A DNA stretch of 64,000 bases from Liolophura sinensis (Eukaryota; Mollusca; Polyplacophora; Chitonida; Chitonidae), in assembly GCF_032854445.1 (NCBI RefSeq), contig NC_088295.1, positions 1,740,501-1,804,500 of the forward strand, read 5' to 3'. Each line of letters begins with the position of its first letter. Positions within the stretch are counted from its first letter, which is position 1. This document shows positions 1-13,736 of the stretch, in pieces. The position numbers and the translations under genes were made by a program. The notes below the pieces were generated by a model. The model ran no database searches. It had not been told where the DNA came from and saw only the letters and a list, made by a program, of their open reading frames with translations.

Positions 1-181
1 CTGTCACAGGCCCCCAGTTCTGGCCGGTGGTCCCGGCTTGGTGGTCTTAACAAGCCCAGAAACAGGTATCACTAACACGACAAATGTGTGCACACTTACT
101 TCTGTCCATGGCGCTATTGTTGGGCAGGTGTTAGCCGATAAGATGGCCAGATAAGATAAGATAGTATAGCGAACGGTACAT

Positions 182-602
182 GTGTCGCTCGGTAGACCGC
201 CTTGTTGCCTGTATTATCTTGTCAGACGCGTGCGTTACACGGGCTGTCTGATTGTCGTACATGTACATGTGTCGCTCGGTAGACCGCCTTGTTGCCTGTA
301 TTATCTTGTCAGACGCGTGCGTTACACGGGCTGTCTGATTGTCGTACATGTACATGTGTCGCTCGGTAGACCGCCTTGTTGCCTGTATTATCTTGTCAGA
401 CGCGTGCGTTACACGGGCTGTCTGATTGTCGTACATGTACATATGTCGCTCGGTAGACCGCCTTGTTGCCTGTATTATCTTGTCAGACGCGTGCGTTACA
501 CGGGCTGTCTGATTGTCGTACATGTACATATGTCGCTCGGTAGACCGCCTTGTTGCCTGTATTATCTTGTCAGACGCGTGCGTTACACGGGCTGTCTGAT
601 TG
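182..602. repeat. 87-bp minisatellite, about 4.8 copies
   Basis: The unit start recurs at 182, 269, 356, 443 and 530, a strict 87-bp period with almost no divergence; the only clear variant is GTACATGTG versus GTACATATG at the unit joint. Because 87 is a multiple of three, both strands stay open (about 154 codons on + and 173 on -). This is a by-product of the repeat, not evidence of a gene. Each unit holds the palindrome GTACATGTAC and an inverted pair TCAGAC/GTCTGA about 18 bases apart that could form a small hairpin. Confidence 0.95.
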
Positions 603-3501
603 GATTCACTGATAACACTGATAACTATTACATTACACGTCAATGAAACCATTACACCGGAACTAGGGATTTACAGCACGGCTTATTAAGCTGTCTTCAT
701 CTTACGAAGGCTGCAGATTCTCATTTCTCTGTTACCTGGCCTATCATCGTCTGGTAACATACGCGCATGGTTTCGTCAAGGGCGGGAATACCGACAGGCG
801 TAGGTGTACAGTACTCTCCAGGAACTCTCCATGGCATCTTCTGTTACAAATACTTTGAAGACCTGAACTAGTCAATTGTCAAAACCGCGATTTTCATACT
901 GAGCTGTCATCGGGACACGATGTCAACACCACAGCTGTAGAGAACATACCTTATAATTATGGTGGAGATATACTCGAACCTAGTATGGAGTCATTACGGT
1001 TTGTGGTATTTTTGACCTAGCCATTAAACTCGGATGCCGTGTTAGACTGTGTACTCGGTATCGTCATACGTTCGTATAAAGATGAGAAAAGAATGCGATT
1101 TAATCCGCCTGTTTCAACGCCATATTGTTCACACATAGTTTGGTAGTGAGCATATTCCTTAACAAATTCTTCTCTCCCAGTGTGTCTCCGATTTTGTCAA
1201 TTAAGTCATTTTCACATTCCCGTGGCTGTAATGTTGTACCTAGCCAATGTAAAGCAGAAAAGAGGTAGGTGTAAACAGATATGGCCTGATTAACAGTAAT
1301 GCTCACTTGCCGTTTGGGATCCTCTACTCGGCGGGAGAGATTCTTTTTGATCCTATTTTATGATGTTCATTCTGCACGAGTTTGCCAGAGTGAGTACTCG
1401 ACTGTGTTCATTCACATGGAAAGGCTATCCCAATACTACACAGACATTCAGCATTCTAGCCCTGATGGCCAAACGTGTTGCAGGCTTGTTGGCCACTGTG
1501 TTGTCGCAATAGAGCGTAAACCAGCGATTTGTGGTAAACTCAAAATTCATTTTACCCTCTCTTACAATGGGAAGCGGGATAAAGGGGAAGTCACCGCTGG
1601 AGGTCCGGGGGTCAGTGTGTCAACTTCAATGCTTTTGTCGTAACTGTCTAACACAGCTCTCGTAACCAGCTGACTTCGCTCTCTTCAACGCCGAGATTAT
1701 GTCATCATTACATTGTCAAATCTGAGATGCTCTTCCCTGTAATTTGCCGCTAGTCCAAACTGCAGTACCCTGTGTTACAGACCGTTTAACTCACGTGTTT
1801 TAACGCTATGCTGTACACAGGCGTAAGTTGCCCCTACTGTATATCACCTAAAGATTATATAGCATTTTTTGAATGATTGATTCGACCATTTTATAGGACC
1901 ACCGAAGAGTTAGTTTCTTATCAGAAAACCTTCATTGTTGGTGTGTATCATTTTAATTCCTTCATTTCCTCTAAACGTGCATTTTTACATACAAAACTTT
2001 TATGTGAAATACTGTATTTAAGCATTTACATAAAAGTTAGATTAAAACGTAGCCGAGGTAAATTGACAATTTCCCCCGGTTACGTTTAAAGGCCCCCGTT
2101 AGCTATCTCCTTTGGCAACGATTGCAGCGTCGTTTCATGCTCAGCTCTTTTTACTCTCAGTGCTGTTTTTCATACCAACGACAATTACATCCATCCGACC
2201 CACCGTCGCCAACCCATTAATATGGTGTGATATGTACACACTGGCTATCGTGTATGATGAGATAAAACTGATGGGATAGGTGTGCAAATTGTACATACTT
2301 GCTATGGCAATCGTTACCGGCTTTCACATAATGTTGTGTATTTTACTGGCTTCCTCTTCCATTGAAAATGTTTTGGCAAGAAATACTTCACCAGAAATAT
2401 GAGATAATCTGCCGACTAAATTTAAAGGCTCCGTTAAGTATCTCCTTTGATGGTTTTGTCCAAGCCTACCTGATTGAATGTTAAAGCACGTGTCGATGTG
2501 TGATCACATGACAAGATTGTGCACTCTGTCCGCGCTGCTTGTAGCGCCGTGTCCAGGCGAGTCGGTGGTCGCACTGGCGTATACTAGACGACACCACAGA
2601 ACTTGATACTTCATACCATCAAATCATATTATACCGACGTCCCACGCTTTTTACAGAACTTTAACACGTTTTGACTGACAAAAGGCGATGTTCTCAAGCC
2701 CTTGTCTTCTGGAATGTTTGCCTACGTATTCTCTATGATCGTTGAGGTGTCTTATTTCGATGTAAATTTGAGTTAAGGTTAGCGAAGACAATCATCGCCA
2801 GGAACGAGTATATATCGTGTTTTGACTAAAGGGTGCTCACATCAGTCGTGAACTGGATGGTAATCCAAGCTCTTACCGTACGAACCAGACTGGCGTCCTA
2901 TTGATGGCTTTTGTTGATCGACTGCCGGGAAATTAGATCGGACTAGTTCAAACAACCTGGGTCATTCACTATAATTCAACACGCATTACGACATCAAGTG
3001 AAGAAATTTAATTCGTCCAAATGTTTCATTGTTGTCTACTGGCTATACCTCGGAAAAACGATACCAGGCTGAAAGATATAGAGCTACAGGAAAATACCAC
3101 TTAACTACGTCAAATGGCTTACTAAAACGCCACGCTTCTCTAAATACAAGCGTAAAACCGTTGTTGGTGTTGTCATTTGGCACCCAGGCTACACCATTTT
3201 GACTGCAAGTGAAGCAGTCGCAAATTTCATTACATTATATCGATTATAAAATGAAAATGTTACCGAAGTCGGGGTGACATCGCTTTGAGCTGGTCAGTTG
3301 CCACATTGGTAAATTTACAACCAGCCATTCGCATTGTGATGACATAGCAGTTTTGATGGAAATAAGCGAGCCTGTGTGATGTTTGTGTAGTCGGAGTGAG
3401 TTTTCCAGACAAGATTTATCAAGATCACTATACTGTTTGCTTAGATAAGGGAGAGCGACCAAGCGTATGATAGGAACATAATCCCCGCCTTCCATGGTGA
3501 G
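603..3501. other. Unassigned sequence, no gene recognised
   Basis: I see no recognisable exon, RNA gene or intact mobile element here; open frames are short and lack protein character. A related 28-base stretch occurs twice in direct orientation, near 2088-2115 and 2421-2449 (sharing TATCTCCTTTG), probably remnants of a dispersed repeat. The region could be intergenic or inside a 5' netrin intron, because the upstream netrin exons are outside the window. Confidence 0.6.
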
Positions 3502-3867
3502 ATGCCTGTCGTGTTGGTTGATGACGTCATTGTGTTAGTTGATGATGCTACCGTATTGGCTGAGGACACCATCGTGTTGGCTGATGATACCATCGTACTG
3601 GCTGATGGTACCATCGTGTTGGTTGATGATACCATCGTGTTTGTTGATGGTGTCATCGTGCTGCTTGACGATACCGTCGTGTTGGTTGATGATACATCAT
3701 GTTGGTTGATGATACCATCGTGTTGGTTGATGGTGCCATCGTGATGGTTGATGATGCCATCGTGTTACTTGATGATGCCATCGTGTTACTTGATGATACC
3801 ATCGTGTTTGTTGATGGTGCCATCGTGATGGTTGATGATGCCATCGTGTTACTTGATGGTACCATGC
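3502..3867. repeat. 21-bp minisatellite, about 17 copies
   Basis: Imperfect 21-bp units built on ACCATCGTGTTGGTTGATG. Seven codons per unit keep several frames open on both strands (a repeating Asp-Asp-Thr-Ile-Val-Leu-Val pattern on +). Units diverge by one to four substitutions, so the array is older than the 63-bp array near 53 kb. Codon-neutral indels are absent, but there is no start context, splice site or flanking coding sequence, so I do not call a gene. Confidence 0.9.
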
Positions 3868-3929
3868 GTGTATATGCACTTTTAATTCTCACTAGACCCT
3901 TAAAGATGCAACACACCTAATAGCCGATA

Positions 3930-4510
3930 ACAACTGGAGATAAATGCTTGTGAATGTATTCCGTCACCTCTGTGGATATATTTACGGTCTCCTCAGTGAA
4001 TGTATTCCGTCATTTCTGTGGATATATTTACGGATTCCTCTGTGAATGTATTCCGTCACCTGTTCCGACATTCTGTGAATGTATTTTGTCACCTCTGTGA
4101 ACGCAGTTCGTCATCTCTGTTTCTGGATGTATTTCGTCACTTAATTGTGTTTGTAATTTCGTCACCTATGTGAATTTAATTTATCACCTCTTCGTGATTG
4201 CGATTGACAACCTTTGTTTTTCAAATCAGTTTGTCAACTATGTTTGTGAATGTAATGAGTGCAATTCGTCACCCCTGTGAACATAATTGTCACCTCTGTC
4301 AATGTAAGTCATCACTTCTGTGTCTGAATGCATTTGGTTACCTCTGTAACCCCTAATTCGTCACCCATGTGAATTTAATTTGTCACCTATGTTTGTGAAT
4401 GTAATTAGTCAGATAAGCGAATGTAATTCGTCACCTCTACGGGCTGGTGAATAAAATTGATCACCTCTGCTTGCGAATGTAAATCGTCACCTATGTGAAT
4501 GCTTGTGATT
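3930..4510. repeat. Degenerate roughly 24-bp repeat tract
   Basis: A decayed array in which GTGAATGTAATTCGTCACC and variants recur every 22-35 bp. Spacing and sequence both vary widely, which suggests an ancient minisatellite that is no longer homogenised. It abuts the 21-bp array on its left. Confidence 0.75.
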
Positions 4511-5093
4511 ATAATTTGTCACGTCAGTTGTTGAACACAACACGCAAACAATACTGTTTCGGGTCAGAATACCTGCGGGCGTCCTCGTCTAACCATATTG
4601 TACACTTAGGTCTGGGGGCTGAAACTCCCCTTCATGGTCTACGAATGGAATACGAATGTCGGGACTTGGCCCTAACATTGACCACCACACATTTTTACGG
4701 TTTCACTGACAAAAGAGTCCATTGCCGGTTTACAATATTTCCAAGCATACTGTCAAACTAAATCTATTAAATACCAGAAAAGGGATAATGTCAACCCTGG
4801 CATCAAATATTATTTTTACTTAGCAAGTTCTACATCAGGACCCAGTTTCCACAGGCTTCCATGATCCGTAAATTGTTTGAGTTGGTACTTTTTTTGCGAT
4901 TACCCAACATTAAGTGTTTCTCATTAAGTCAAACACTACTTTAATTTGTTCATGCACAGTAAACATTCTTGCTTCAGCCAAAAATTAGGAAAAACAAGGA
5001 ATTTCAAAAACTCGGGCCTTGACAGTTGATTGCTTACAGCATAAAAATGTCCTAACTTGTGCACTTTCTAAAAACTAACACTATCAAACACAT
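4511..5093. other. Unassigned sequence between arrays
   Basis: No gene, RNA or mobile element recognised. An open frame of 88 codons at 4495-4761 has no protein character that I recognise. Confidence 0.55.
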
Positions 5094-6048
5094 AGACAGT
5101 TAAATACTGCATGTCCTGGACCACATTTTACATGCGCCTGATCCCCAGACAGTCAAAAGCCGCATGTCCTGGACCACATTTTACATGCGCCCGATCCTCA
5201 GACAGTTAAATACAGCATGTCCTGCACCACATTTTATATGCGCCCGATCCTCAGACAGTTAAATACTGCATGTCTTGGACCACATTTTACATGCGCCTGA
5301 TCCTCAGACAGTCAAAAGCCGCATGTCCTGCACCACATTTTATATGTGCCTGATCCTCAGACAGTTAAATACTGCATGTCCTGGACCACATTTTACATGC
5401 GCCTAATCCTCAGACAGTCAAATAGTGCATGTCCTGGACCACATTTTACATGCGCCCGATCCTCAGACAGTATATACTGCATGTCCACAACATTTTACAT
5501 GCGCCCGATCCTCAGACAGTTAAATACTGCATGTCCTGGACCACATTTTACATGTGCCCGATCCTCAGACAGTTAAATACTGCATGTCCTGGACCACATT
5601 TTACATGTGCCTGATCCTCAGACAGTTAAATACTGCATGTCCTGGACCACATTTTACATGCGCCCTGATCCTCAGACAGTTAAATACGGCATGTCCTGGA
5701 CCACATTTTACATGCGCCTGATCCTCAGACAGTTAAATACTGCATGTCCTGCACCACATTTTACATGCGCCCGATCCTCAGGCAGTCAAATACTGCATGT
5801 CTTGCATCACATTTTACATGCGCCTGATCCTCAGGCAGTCAAATACTGCATGTCTTGCATCACATTTTACATGTGCCTGATCCTCAGACAGTTAAATACT
5901 GCATGCCCATCACATTTTACATGTGCCTGATCCTCAGGCAGTAAAATACTGCATTCCTGCACAAGATTTTACATGCGCCTGATACTCAGACAGTTAAATA
6001 CTGCATGTCCTGCACCACATTTTACATGCGCTTGATCCTCGAACAGTC
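5094..6048. repeat. 53-bp minisatellite, about 18 copies
   Basis: The unit has a core ACCACATTTTACATGCGCC followed by a TGATCCTCAGACAG joint. Spacing between cores is 53 bp in most copies, with a few 1-10 bp indels (for example near 5480 and 5905). Variation is moderate. Because 53 is not a multiple of three, open frames wander between frames. Confidence 0.95.
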
Positions 6049-6183
6049 GATATCCTAGCATGACATTTCACACTTTTCCTTTTATAATTCGACTCCCTGC
6101 ATGCATATTAAACGTTATCAGTTTGATTCTGTGCGCACTCTATTTCCTGTTGCGTTCTCATGGTTGCTTTCATCGTAATCCCG

Positions 6184-6810
6184 TAGTTATGGTTTCATTT
6201 TGATCGTTTTTTACCAGTATCTTACTGCGTGCGGCGTCTCAAACCTACATCAAGGCCCAGTAGTTATGGTTTCATTTTGATCGTTTTTCATCAGTCTGTT
6301 ACTGCATGCGGCGTCTCACACCTACATCACTGCCCTGTAGTTATGATTTCATTTTGATCGTTTTTCATCAGTCTGTTACTGCATGCGGCGTCTCACACCT
6401 ACATCACTGCCTTGTAGTTATGATTTCATTTTGATCGTTTTTCATCAGTCTGTTACTGCATGCGGCGTCTCACACCTACATCACTGCCCTGTAGTTATGA
6501 TTTCATTTTGATCGTTTTTCATCAGTCTGTTACTGCATGCGGCGTCTCACACCTACATCACTGCCCTGTAGTTATGATTTCATTTTGATCGTTTTTCATC
6601 AGTCTGTTACTGCATGCGGCGTCTCACACCTACATCACTGCCCTGTAGTTATGATTTCATTTTGATCGTTTTTCACCAGTCTGTTACTGCGTGCAGCGTC
6701 TCACACTTACACCACGGCCCTGTAGTTATCGTTTCAATTTGATCGTTTTCACCAGTCTGTTACTGCGTGAGGCTTCTCACACCTACACAACGTTTCTGTA
6801 GTTATGAGAA
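6184..6810. repeat. 77-bp minisatellite, about 8 copies
   Basis: Unit starts (TAGTTATGATTTCATTTTG) fall at 6184, 6261, 6338, 6415 and onward, an exact 77-bp period up to about 6800. The central four copies are nearly identical, while the first and the last two are diverged. This is the usual picture of homogenisation being strongest in the middle of an array. Confidence 0.95.
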
Positions 6811-7392
6811 CTTCTTATTTATCAGCGGCTTTACGGTTCATGCCTGGCTATCTGTCTCCATGACCTTAAACATTTTCTCTCCTAGAAAAAACACCTTTAT
6901 TGGCTCGTACCTTCAAGAAATCGTGATAGGTTCGAGAGTTGTGGGCGATAAAATTGCCTTGAGTCTCACGCAATGAGCTGTATCATTGGTATTTGTAACA
7001 GATGGAGAGGAACGTTTATCTTTCCAGAGCTATAGATCTGTCAGGCTAATGTTAGCGGAGAGCGACGTACAGTAGCAGGTGTGCCTCTGATGTCAGTCAG
7101 CGCTTTCTGCCCTACCCACTCTACCCACCCCGTACCTTCTGCCCTGTCAGACTTCAGTTCCGCACACCATAACACAAACCACGTGTCCCGCCAAATTTAT
7201 GTTTATATTGTTTTATCAGCTTTTTCATCAGATCCTGTAACCATTTCCTCTTTGTTTGTGTCGATAAAATAAATACATGTCGTATTTTCTCACAAGTGTG
7301 AAAGAAAAAGTATCAAGGGAAAAAATGCCACTGAAACAAATCTGAAATATACTTTGACCTTGATTACTATCGCATGTGTTTTATTTTTACAG
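6811..7392 (+). other. Netrin intron 3' end with splice acceptor
   Basis: Non-coding sequence leading to the acceptor TTATTTTTACAG that ends at 7392. It should be the last part of the intron separating the upstream netrin exon, which encodes the laminin N-terminal domain and first LE module in relatives and is not found here, from the first exon in the window. No other feature seen. Confidence 0.7.
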
Positions 7393-7581
7393 CCTGCAAC
7401 TGCAATCTGCACGCCCGGCAGTGTCGCTTCAACATGGAATTATACTCGCTGTCAGGTTTTAAGAGCGGTGGGGTTTGTCTCAAGTGTCGGCACAACACTG
7501 CCGGCAAAAACTGTCACTACTGCAAGGAAGGCTTTTACAGGGATTCCAGCAAACCGATCAACCATAGGAAGGCATGTAAAG
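7393..7581 (+). CDS. Netrin, exon encoding LE module 2
   Basis: This 189-nt exon (63 codons, entered and left in phase 1) encodes the second laminin-type EGF module of a netrin, a secreted laminin-related guidance cue that binds DCC/neogenin and UNC5 receptors. The translation contains [18 protein letters not shown], then [20 protein letters not shown] and HRKACK, closely matching the family. All eight cysteines of an LE module are present. The acceptor is TTATTTTTACAG (ends 7392) and the donor is GTATGT at 7582. The preceding exon was not found within the window, so the gene is partial at its 5' end. Which netrin class it belongs to cannot be fully settled from half a protein, but it resembles the netrin-1/UNC-6 type. 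Confidence 0.97.
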
Positions 7582-10263
7582 GTATGTAACTAACGACTGT
7601 GCTCTAAACACACATCGTATGTGTGAAACTATAAATCCACTTTAACTGGTGGCTGTCAGAATCCATGTATTCATTTTATTGAGTGTATCGTTTTCCTGCC
7701 ATGTAAAACCAGAAGTTACAGCTTCATAACCTTCACCACGAGCATTAATATTTCCCATATATCGCTCAACTATGTTCGATGTCTTCTATCACATGACACA
7801 TGCAAAAATGAGTAATGACGAGCATAGTAAATCAGATAAACAATCATTCAATCCCTCGCGGAATGGTCTGACACCTGTCCGTTGTACGATGTGACTTTTC
7901 ATCTATTGTAAAGATTTTGTGATGAACGCAGGGATTGCGAATAATATGTGTCAACCACAATGGAATGTTTTTATATTGATATAACTGTGCTAATGATTCA
8001 TATTTAATTTTCTTTAATTTTTAAATTACAGTCTATTGTCAGCCTTTGTTTTGAAAGAAATCTGCTTTGAAACACATTTCTTCTCGATCATAAACATATG
8101 ACACGATTTATTCTACAAACACACAACACGAAACAGAAGACGTTCGCTAAAATCGGTGTAGGGTTTGGAAGTCATCTGTTTTGTCAGTATTTGATATTTA
8201 CACTTAGACTCGCGAATTGTCAGTAATACTGTTTATAGCATATCTTGTTGTGATGTAGAACGGTGATCTGTGAGATAAAGATGGACGGTGGGAATATGAG
8301 ATAGGACCATTACGTTATGAGTGCCGGTCTCACACACGTGGCTGCTCACTCCGAGATAACCCAGATCTAAATATAGAACCGTTAACACGTGCTATTTTTC
8401 CTCGAGATCCTGGTACAAAATATGCATTCACTACAAATATTTGTGATTCCATATTGCGTAATTTGCGGGAAAAGTTTCCTTCCACGTTCTCCTTAGATAT
8501 TAGAGATGCCTGTGACAATTGTAGTTGCTTTCAAAACCCGGAACACCTGGGATAAATCACATTTGGGATTTTCAAATGCTCACCATTTTAGGTGGCAGGA
8601 TTTAACTGCTTGTTATAGTTTCCATGAATAAAGGCTGTGAAAGAATGTAATGTCCAGTACAAATCCTGAGTCATGTCAACGTATAGGATTTCACTTCCGG
8701 TTGACGGATTGTAAGGAGATGTCAGGCTTGTCATCATCGGTGGAATCTGAAGCAATAGCGTTTACATCTGCATGGACAAAGATTCTCGCCTGGCGCCCAA
8801 ATCACATAGCGCGGGTTTATTGATATTTAATGTTCAGGTTTATACATATATAAAGATCACACACTTTACTTGGATCATCCTGGAATTTACGCGAACATTC
8901 AGTGGCCCCGATCTGACTTGGGTGGTTGAATTAAATACGGGCTCATTCTGGCGAGTCCGATTTACTCAGTTCTGAATAGAAATCTTGGACATCTCTATAA
9001 ATTACCGGGGTCTTCTTACATTGTACCCAACAGCCTCAAAGCCCGCTTTTCTCTCGGCTAGAGTTGCGCTTGTCGGCAACTAGCTCCAGAATACCATCTC
9101 CACAGTGACAATCCAAAGGCTTCCAGCCGGGTATTTTACTTAAGTTGAAAGAAAAATGGCCTTTCATATATGTACAGTAGATTCTGCCGTCCATGAAAAT
9201 GCAGAAAATGTCAACAACAATCCATTTCAGACACATGCGTGGAATATGGCAATTCCGTCTGTCAAATCGTATTAATGGTTATCAATAATGATGGCCATCA
9301 GTTATGTAAATGTATTCGAAGCCTGTAAGTCATTAACTCAAGTTACATAAAAGAAGAAATAAACATAAGAAGCCTGCTGTTGAACTCATGTATTGTCGTG
9401 TAGAGGTCCAGAAGAATGTCTTTTTCAGTCCAAGTAAAACATTGACGACAATTTCATAATGAGAATGAAATTTTATAGAACGGTTCTTTGCTGTCTTTGG
9501 CATTTTTATAATATACCACTGAATACTTCATTTATTTAAATAGCTATTTAAAATAAAACACACATGAGTGTCAAAGCTGGTTTTGCTTTCTTAACCAAAA
9601 AACAACCGAAGCACATGTTTTGTGCTAAGGATCGGAGAATACATGCCGCGTAGCCTGCAGGTGTTAACCTTTGACATGCCCTATAACCCTCAGGCGATGA
9701 CGGACATTCAGTCAGTTGACATTCATTGTAAGCTGACCAGATGCGAATTGTCTTGTCCCACACGATTAATCACTTTGGAAAAAATTACTGAAAATCTTTG
9801 CCGGAGATATGAAGTTTTTGTGAAGAAGTTTGACGGTAAATTGTTTAATGACCTGTTTAATGCGTAAGATGTCTGCTTGTAACATCCCAGTTTAAGAGTA
9901 CGTTTATGGTGATGAAGCCAGCCGAGGGACTGGAGAGCCACGACTGATGTGGAATTGGGGAATTCCAGCGGTATGGATTACGAACCGCAAACGATACGTG
10001 GCGAAACATATTTCCTTTACATATGGGAGCTTTCAACAGGACACTGTTCAGTTAACATTCTCCCGGATCATCATGTAGGCACTCCGCCACCCAGTTAACG
10101 CCTCTCAGCAACCTTTCCCGTTCTACTCCATTCTTCATTCCCCTTTCAAATTAATCTTTAGAAGACTTGAAGGCGACGAAACACTGTGTTAAAGAATGTA
10201 GCTTACAATCCTGCTGGAAAACGTTGAGGATGAATAGTTGGTAACCAAATAGTGAGGACCTTT

Positions 10264-10288
10264 GGGGTGGGGGTGGGGAAGGGAGGGT
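10264..10288 (+). other. G-quadruplex-capable G-tract
   Basis: Five runs of three to five guanines, separated only by one or two bases, sit on the + (netrin sense) strand. This meets the standard four-run G-quadruplex pattern with very short loops. It lies inside the first visible netrin intron. Any role in transcription or splicing is inference. Confidence 0.75.
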
Positions 10289-13200
10289 AGCCGTGTAAGT
10301 CCCTTGTCCTGTCTGTCCCAACGCGCAACGCTCTAGACAACCTGTCTTGTTTATGATCTATAAATTAGATGTAAACGTCTTGCTAAGCCCTTGAAGACTG
10401 CGAAGTCAATATATGGTGAAACACTGTTCTTTCAATTAAACCATAAATTTTCCTTGATATTCGAAGTGCGTGCTTGGACTGCAGTTCACTGCAGTCAGGA
10501 TAAGCTCTTAAACCTTAGCGGCAGTGTGGTTTGTTGACGTCTCAGTCACACCTACACTGGGCTTAAAACACAATACCGGTTCGTAACGAGGACAACTGCG
10601 TTTCTTTTTTTTTTCACTTGCAAACACGGCCTTACTCAGATGTCGGGTATCTCTGATCTGGACGATATTAGCTGGATTGGCCTCTTCATATAACGTCGTG
10701 TATGTCTTGTCATTTAGCTCCGACACACATTTGCCGAGTTACACTTGGGCCACTTGAAAGGCGAATCAGTGTTTATAGTAAGTTACAACTGCTGTCACGT
10801 TCAACTTGAGGCTGGCTGCCATAACAGGGTTACCCCTCCCGCGGAACATTACCTCTTCACTTTCCCCAACAATTCCATAAAACAGCCATCGCATTGTTAA
10901 ACTCTTTAAAAAATAGTGCCTAGTTCAAAGTGCGTGGTTATCTGGGCGACTCCGTGTTTTTTCGCCTCATCTGGAGTGCTAAGGCAATAGTAAGGCACAA
11001 TCTGCGGATTTGTTTGGTGCAGTATTTCTACCATGGCCCTTGAGTACGTCAGTATCTGAGGGTTTACATGGTCTGCTAGGCAGCACTCTAGGATGAGTCT
11101 CCTACCAACGATAGCGGCAGCTCAAAAGATGAAATCCATTAAATTATGTTTGTGTCATTTAGGAAATATCAGCTCTTATTTCCTCTGAACCAACGTGTGC
11201 CCTGCCAAAGGGTTTAGTCTCCAGGGACAATTTTTTGTCTCAATAAAAACGCACTGTCTATTGTTAATATGCAGTTTGTTCCACATGATTTCACTCATCC
11301 AATTCTCTACCTCACGAGCTGTGCCTAAACCCTCTCTGCTCAGGTGCTCCGATTATACCCTCTGCTATACAGGATCGAGACTACCCAGCCCTTTCCCCCC
11401 TGCAAGCCTTTGGCCATCGTGTAAAGCCCAAACGCTGACGATCCAGCTAACAATAAATGAACGCATATCTCGTTCTATAAATGTAGAATAACATGATTGC
11501 GTCAAAGTCAGTGGCTTTCCTCATGCGCTGATATTTACACTTAGACTCGTGATAATTTATTGACTGTCAGTTGAGCTTGGATAACTACCGATCTGACAGT
11601 AACAATATGAGCGACTCCTGGAAACACACCGACAGGGGAGCATATCCAGCCCGCAGAATACGCTCCAGCAAATTGCTCCCTGGGGAGACGAATTAGCACT
11701 TCCTTCCCAACTAATATAAAGATAGTGTGACTGAACAGGGTCAGATATTTGATAACCGGCGGGTTACTCCTGAGGGGGTGGCTATATAATTTCTGACGGA
11801 TACTGCATGGGCCTTAGCAGTGGACCCCCTGAACGGCACACTTAAGTGATAGTTCGCTCGCGCCATTATTGTATAATGTAAAAGCACAAAGAAAAAGCGT
11901 AGAGGTCTGTCACATAAAAATGTGACCCAGTCCTGAAATATTAGAAAGCTTGGATTGCTTTTCTAACCTTGAAGCTCCTTGTTTAAAATGCCCGGAGTTA
12001 ATACTAGGATTTTCATTTTATGATGACTGGAATATATGTATGTATTTCATCACAGAGAAATTGCATTATGTTGTTTTGCCGGGACGAATGGGTTCGGATA
12101 TAAAGTGTTCGCTCTAGGAGAGGTAGCCTGAAAAGTGTGAAACAAAACACCTCATCATGCATTAGACCCACCTCTGTATGGGCAAACTGCAATAATGTGT
12201 AAACTGAAACTATTAATGTCTATTAAATATTTGTTTGTTTTTTTTGGATTTTTTTTTTACATCTCAGTGATATGAAGCAATGATTTTTTTTTTTTTTTTA
12301 TTTATGACTTATTTATATGTTTATTTATCAGGTAATAGCCAAAAGTTTCGTCACAACTGTGTTTAACTTGAAGTACATAGCCTTACTATAGTAAGAATAC
12401 CTCCAGCGCATCTGGGACACGTGGAATGGGTTACCGTGTATACACAACTTACGTCTCAAATTTCTTGAAGATTTTTTGACTATCTTTGAAGCTGCCAGTG
12501 TATTTGGCAGGTCATTGAAACCTTGGGATCAGACTGGATTCATTGACTAGAATATTGCCATAGATACGATTGATGGCGATCGACTGATGTGCAAATATAA
12601 TAGCCAATATAACTCAATCAGCTAGACTCCCTCTCTCTCCGATAGAGAACCTAATTAAACTCTCGACAACAGCTTGTATTTCCTTCATCCAGTCTCTTAC
12701 ATCCCAGCTCTGTGTAACGAACGACACAACGTACCTTTCACATTAAACTCGCAGTCCATTGATGCATTGAAGTGGCGCGAGAAAAGCTCTGCTCCATCCG
12801 CCAGCCTTCGTGCATCTAGTCGTGAAAACAGACATCCGTATACCACCCGTCAACTAAAATGGTTGCTCCAGGTAATTCCCAAAACAAAAGCTTCAGAGGA
12901 CAAACCACCAGAGGACTAAGAAATTTTAAAAAATATAAAATTAGGACGGAGTCGTTCAAAGACAAGCTGTCAGCAGTTTTCAATGATCTCCACCAAGCAA
13001 TTTCTGACAAGTCAAACCTTTAAAGCACAAAATGGTGAGTAGCGTACTTGGCCCAAGAAGTTGAAACTGTGACTGTTTTGCCTAAACACTTTCTAAGGCT
13101 ACCCAATACCAAGGGAAAATTTCCACAAATAAGCGGTAATAAAAGACAGTACATGGGATAATGTACCATGCATTTATACTCCGCTTTTGTTTCTTTAATT

Positions 13201-13736
13201 AAGACATTACAGGTTAACCGAAACGCCGAAATCCAGATGATAAAAAAAAACTGAATCACGGGGGTATATGCTCTGAATGAAGATAACAATGTAGTATCAA
13301 CGCCCACCCAAGTGTCTCTCAGATTCATGGTGGAATGTTTAATCTGCGTGTATAAAAAATGTAGACAAAATCCCAAATTCTACATCCGTAAGTTCTTAGC
13401 ATTCAGGCATTCGTATACCAATATAGTCAGTTATAAAGGACGTTGCAAGACAATTTTTCCAAAACAATGTTCAAATCAAAAACCTTCAAACAGACCGATG
13501 CATATACCACCACTGTATTCCCCGGCTAAGAGCAATTAGATACAAGTGCTTTCGACTCCACTACCTACGGTATTAATACTTTAAATACCAAAGTTATGAA
13601 ACAGAAACTGTGACAGTTGGATATCACGCCTAATACACACATGTGAAAATAAATAGCTAACCGTACCTGAGAAGTAGTCGCCTTTTAACGGTATCATGGG
13701 CAGCCGCAGAGGAGACAGGGTGGGGGATGAGCGTAG

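Noticed and set aside
1-7392. Upstream netrin exons (laminin N-terminal domain, LE1)
   Set aside because: I looked for the expected cysteine-rich reading on + and found none, so the gene is treated as partial at its 5' end.
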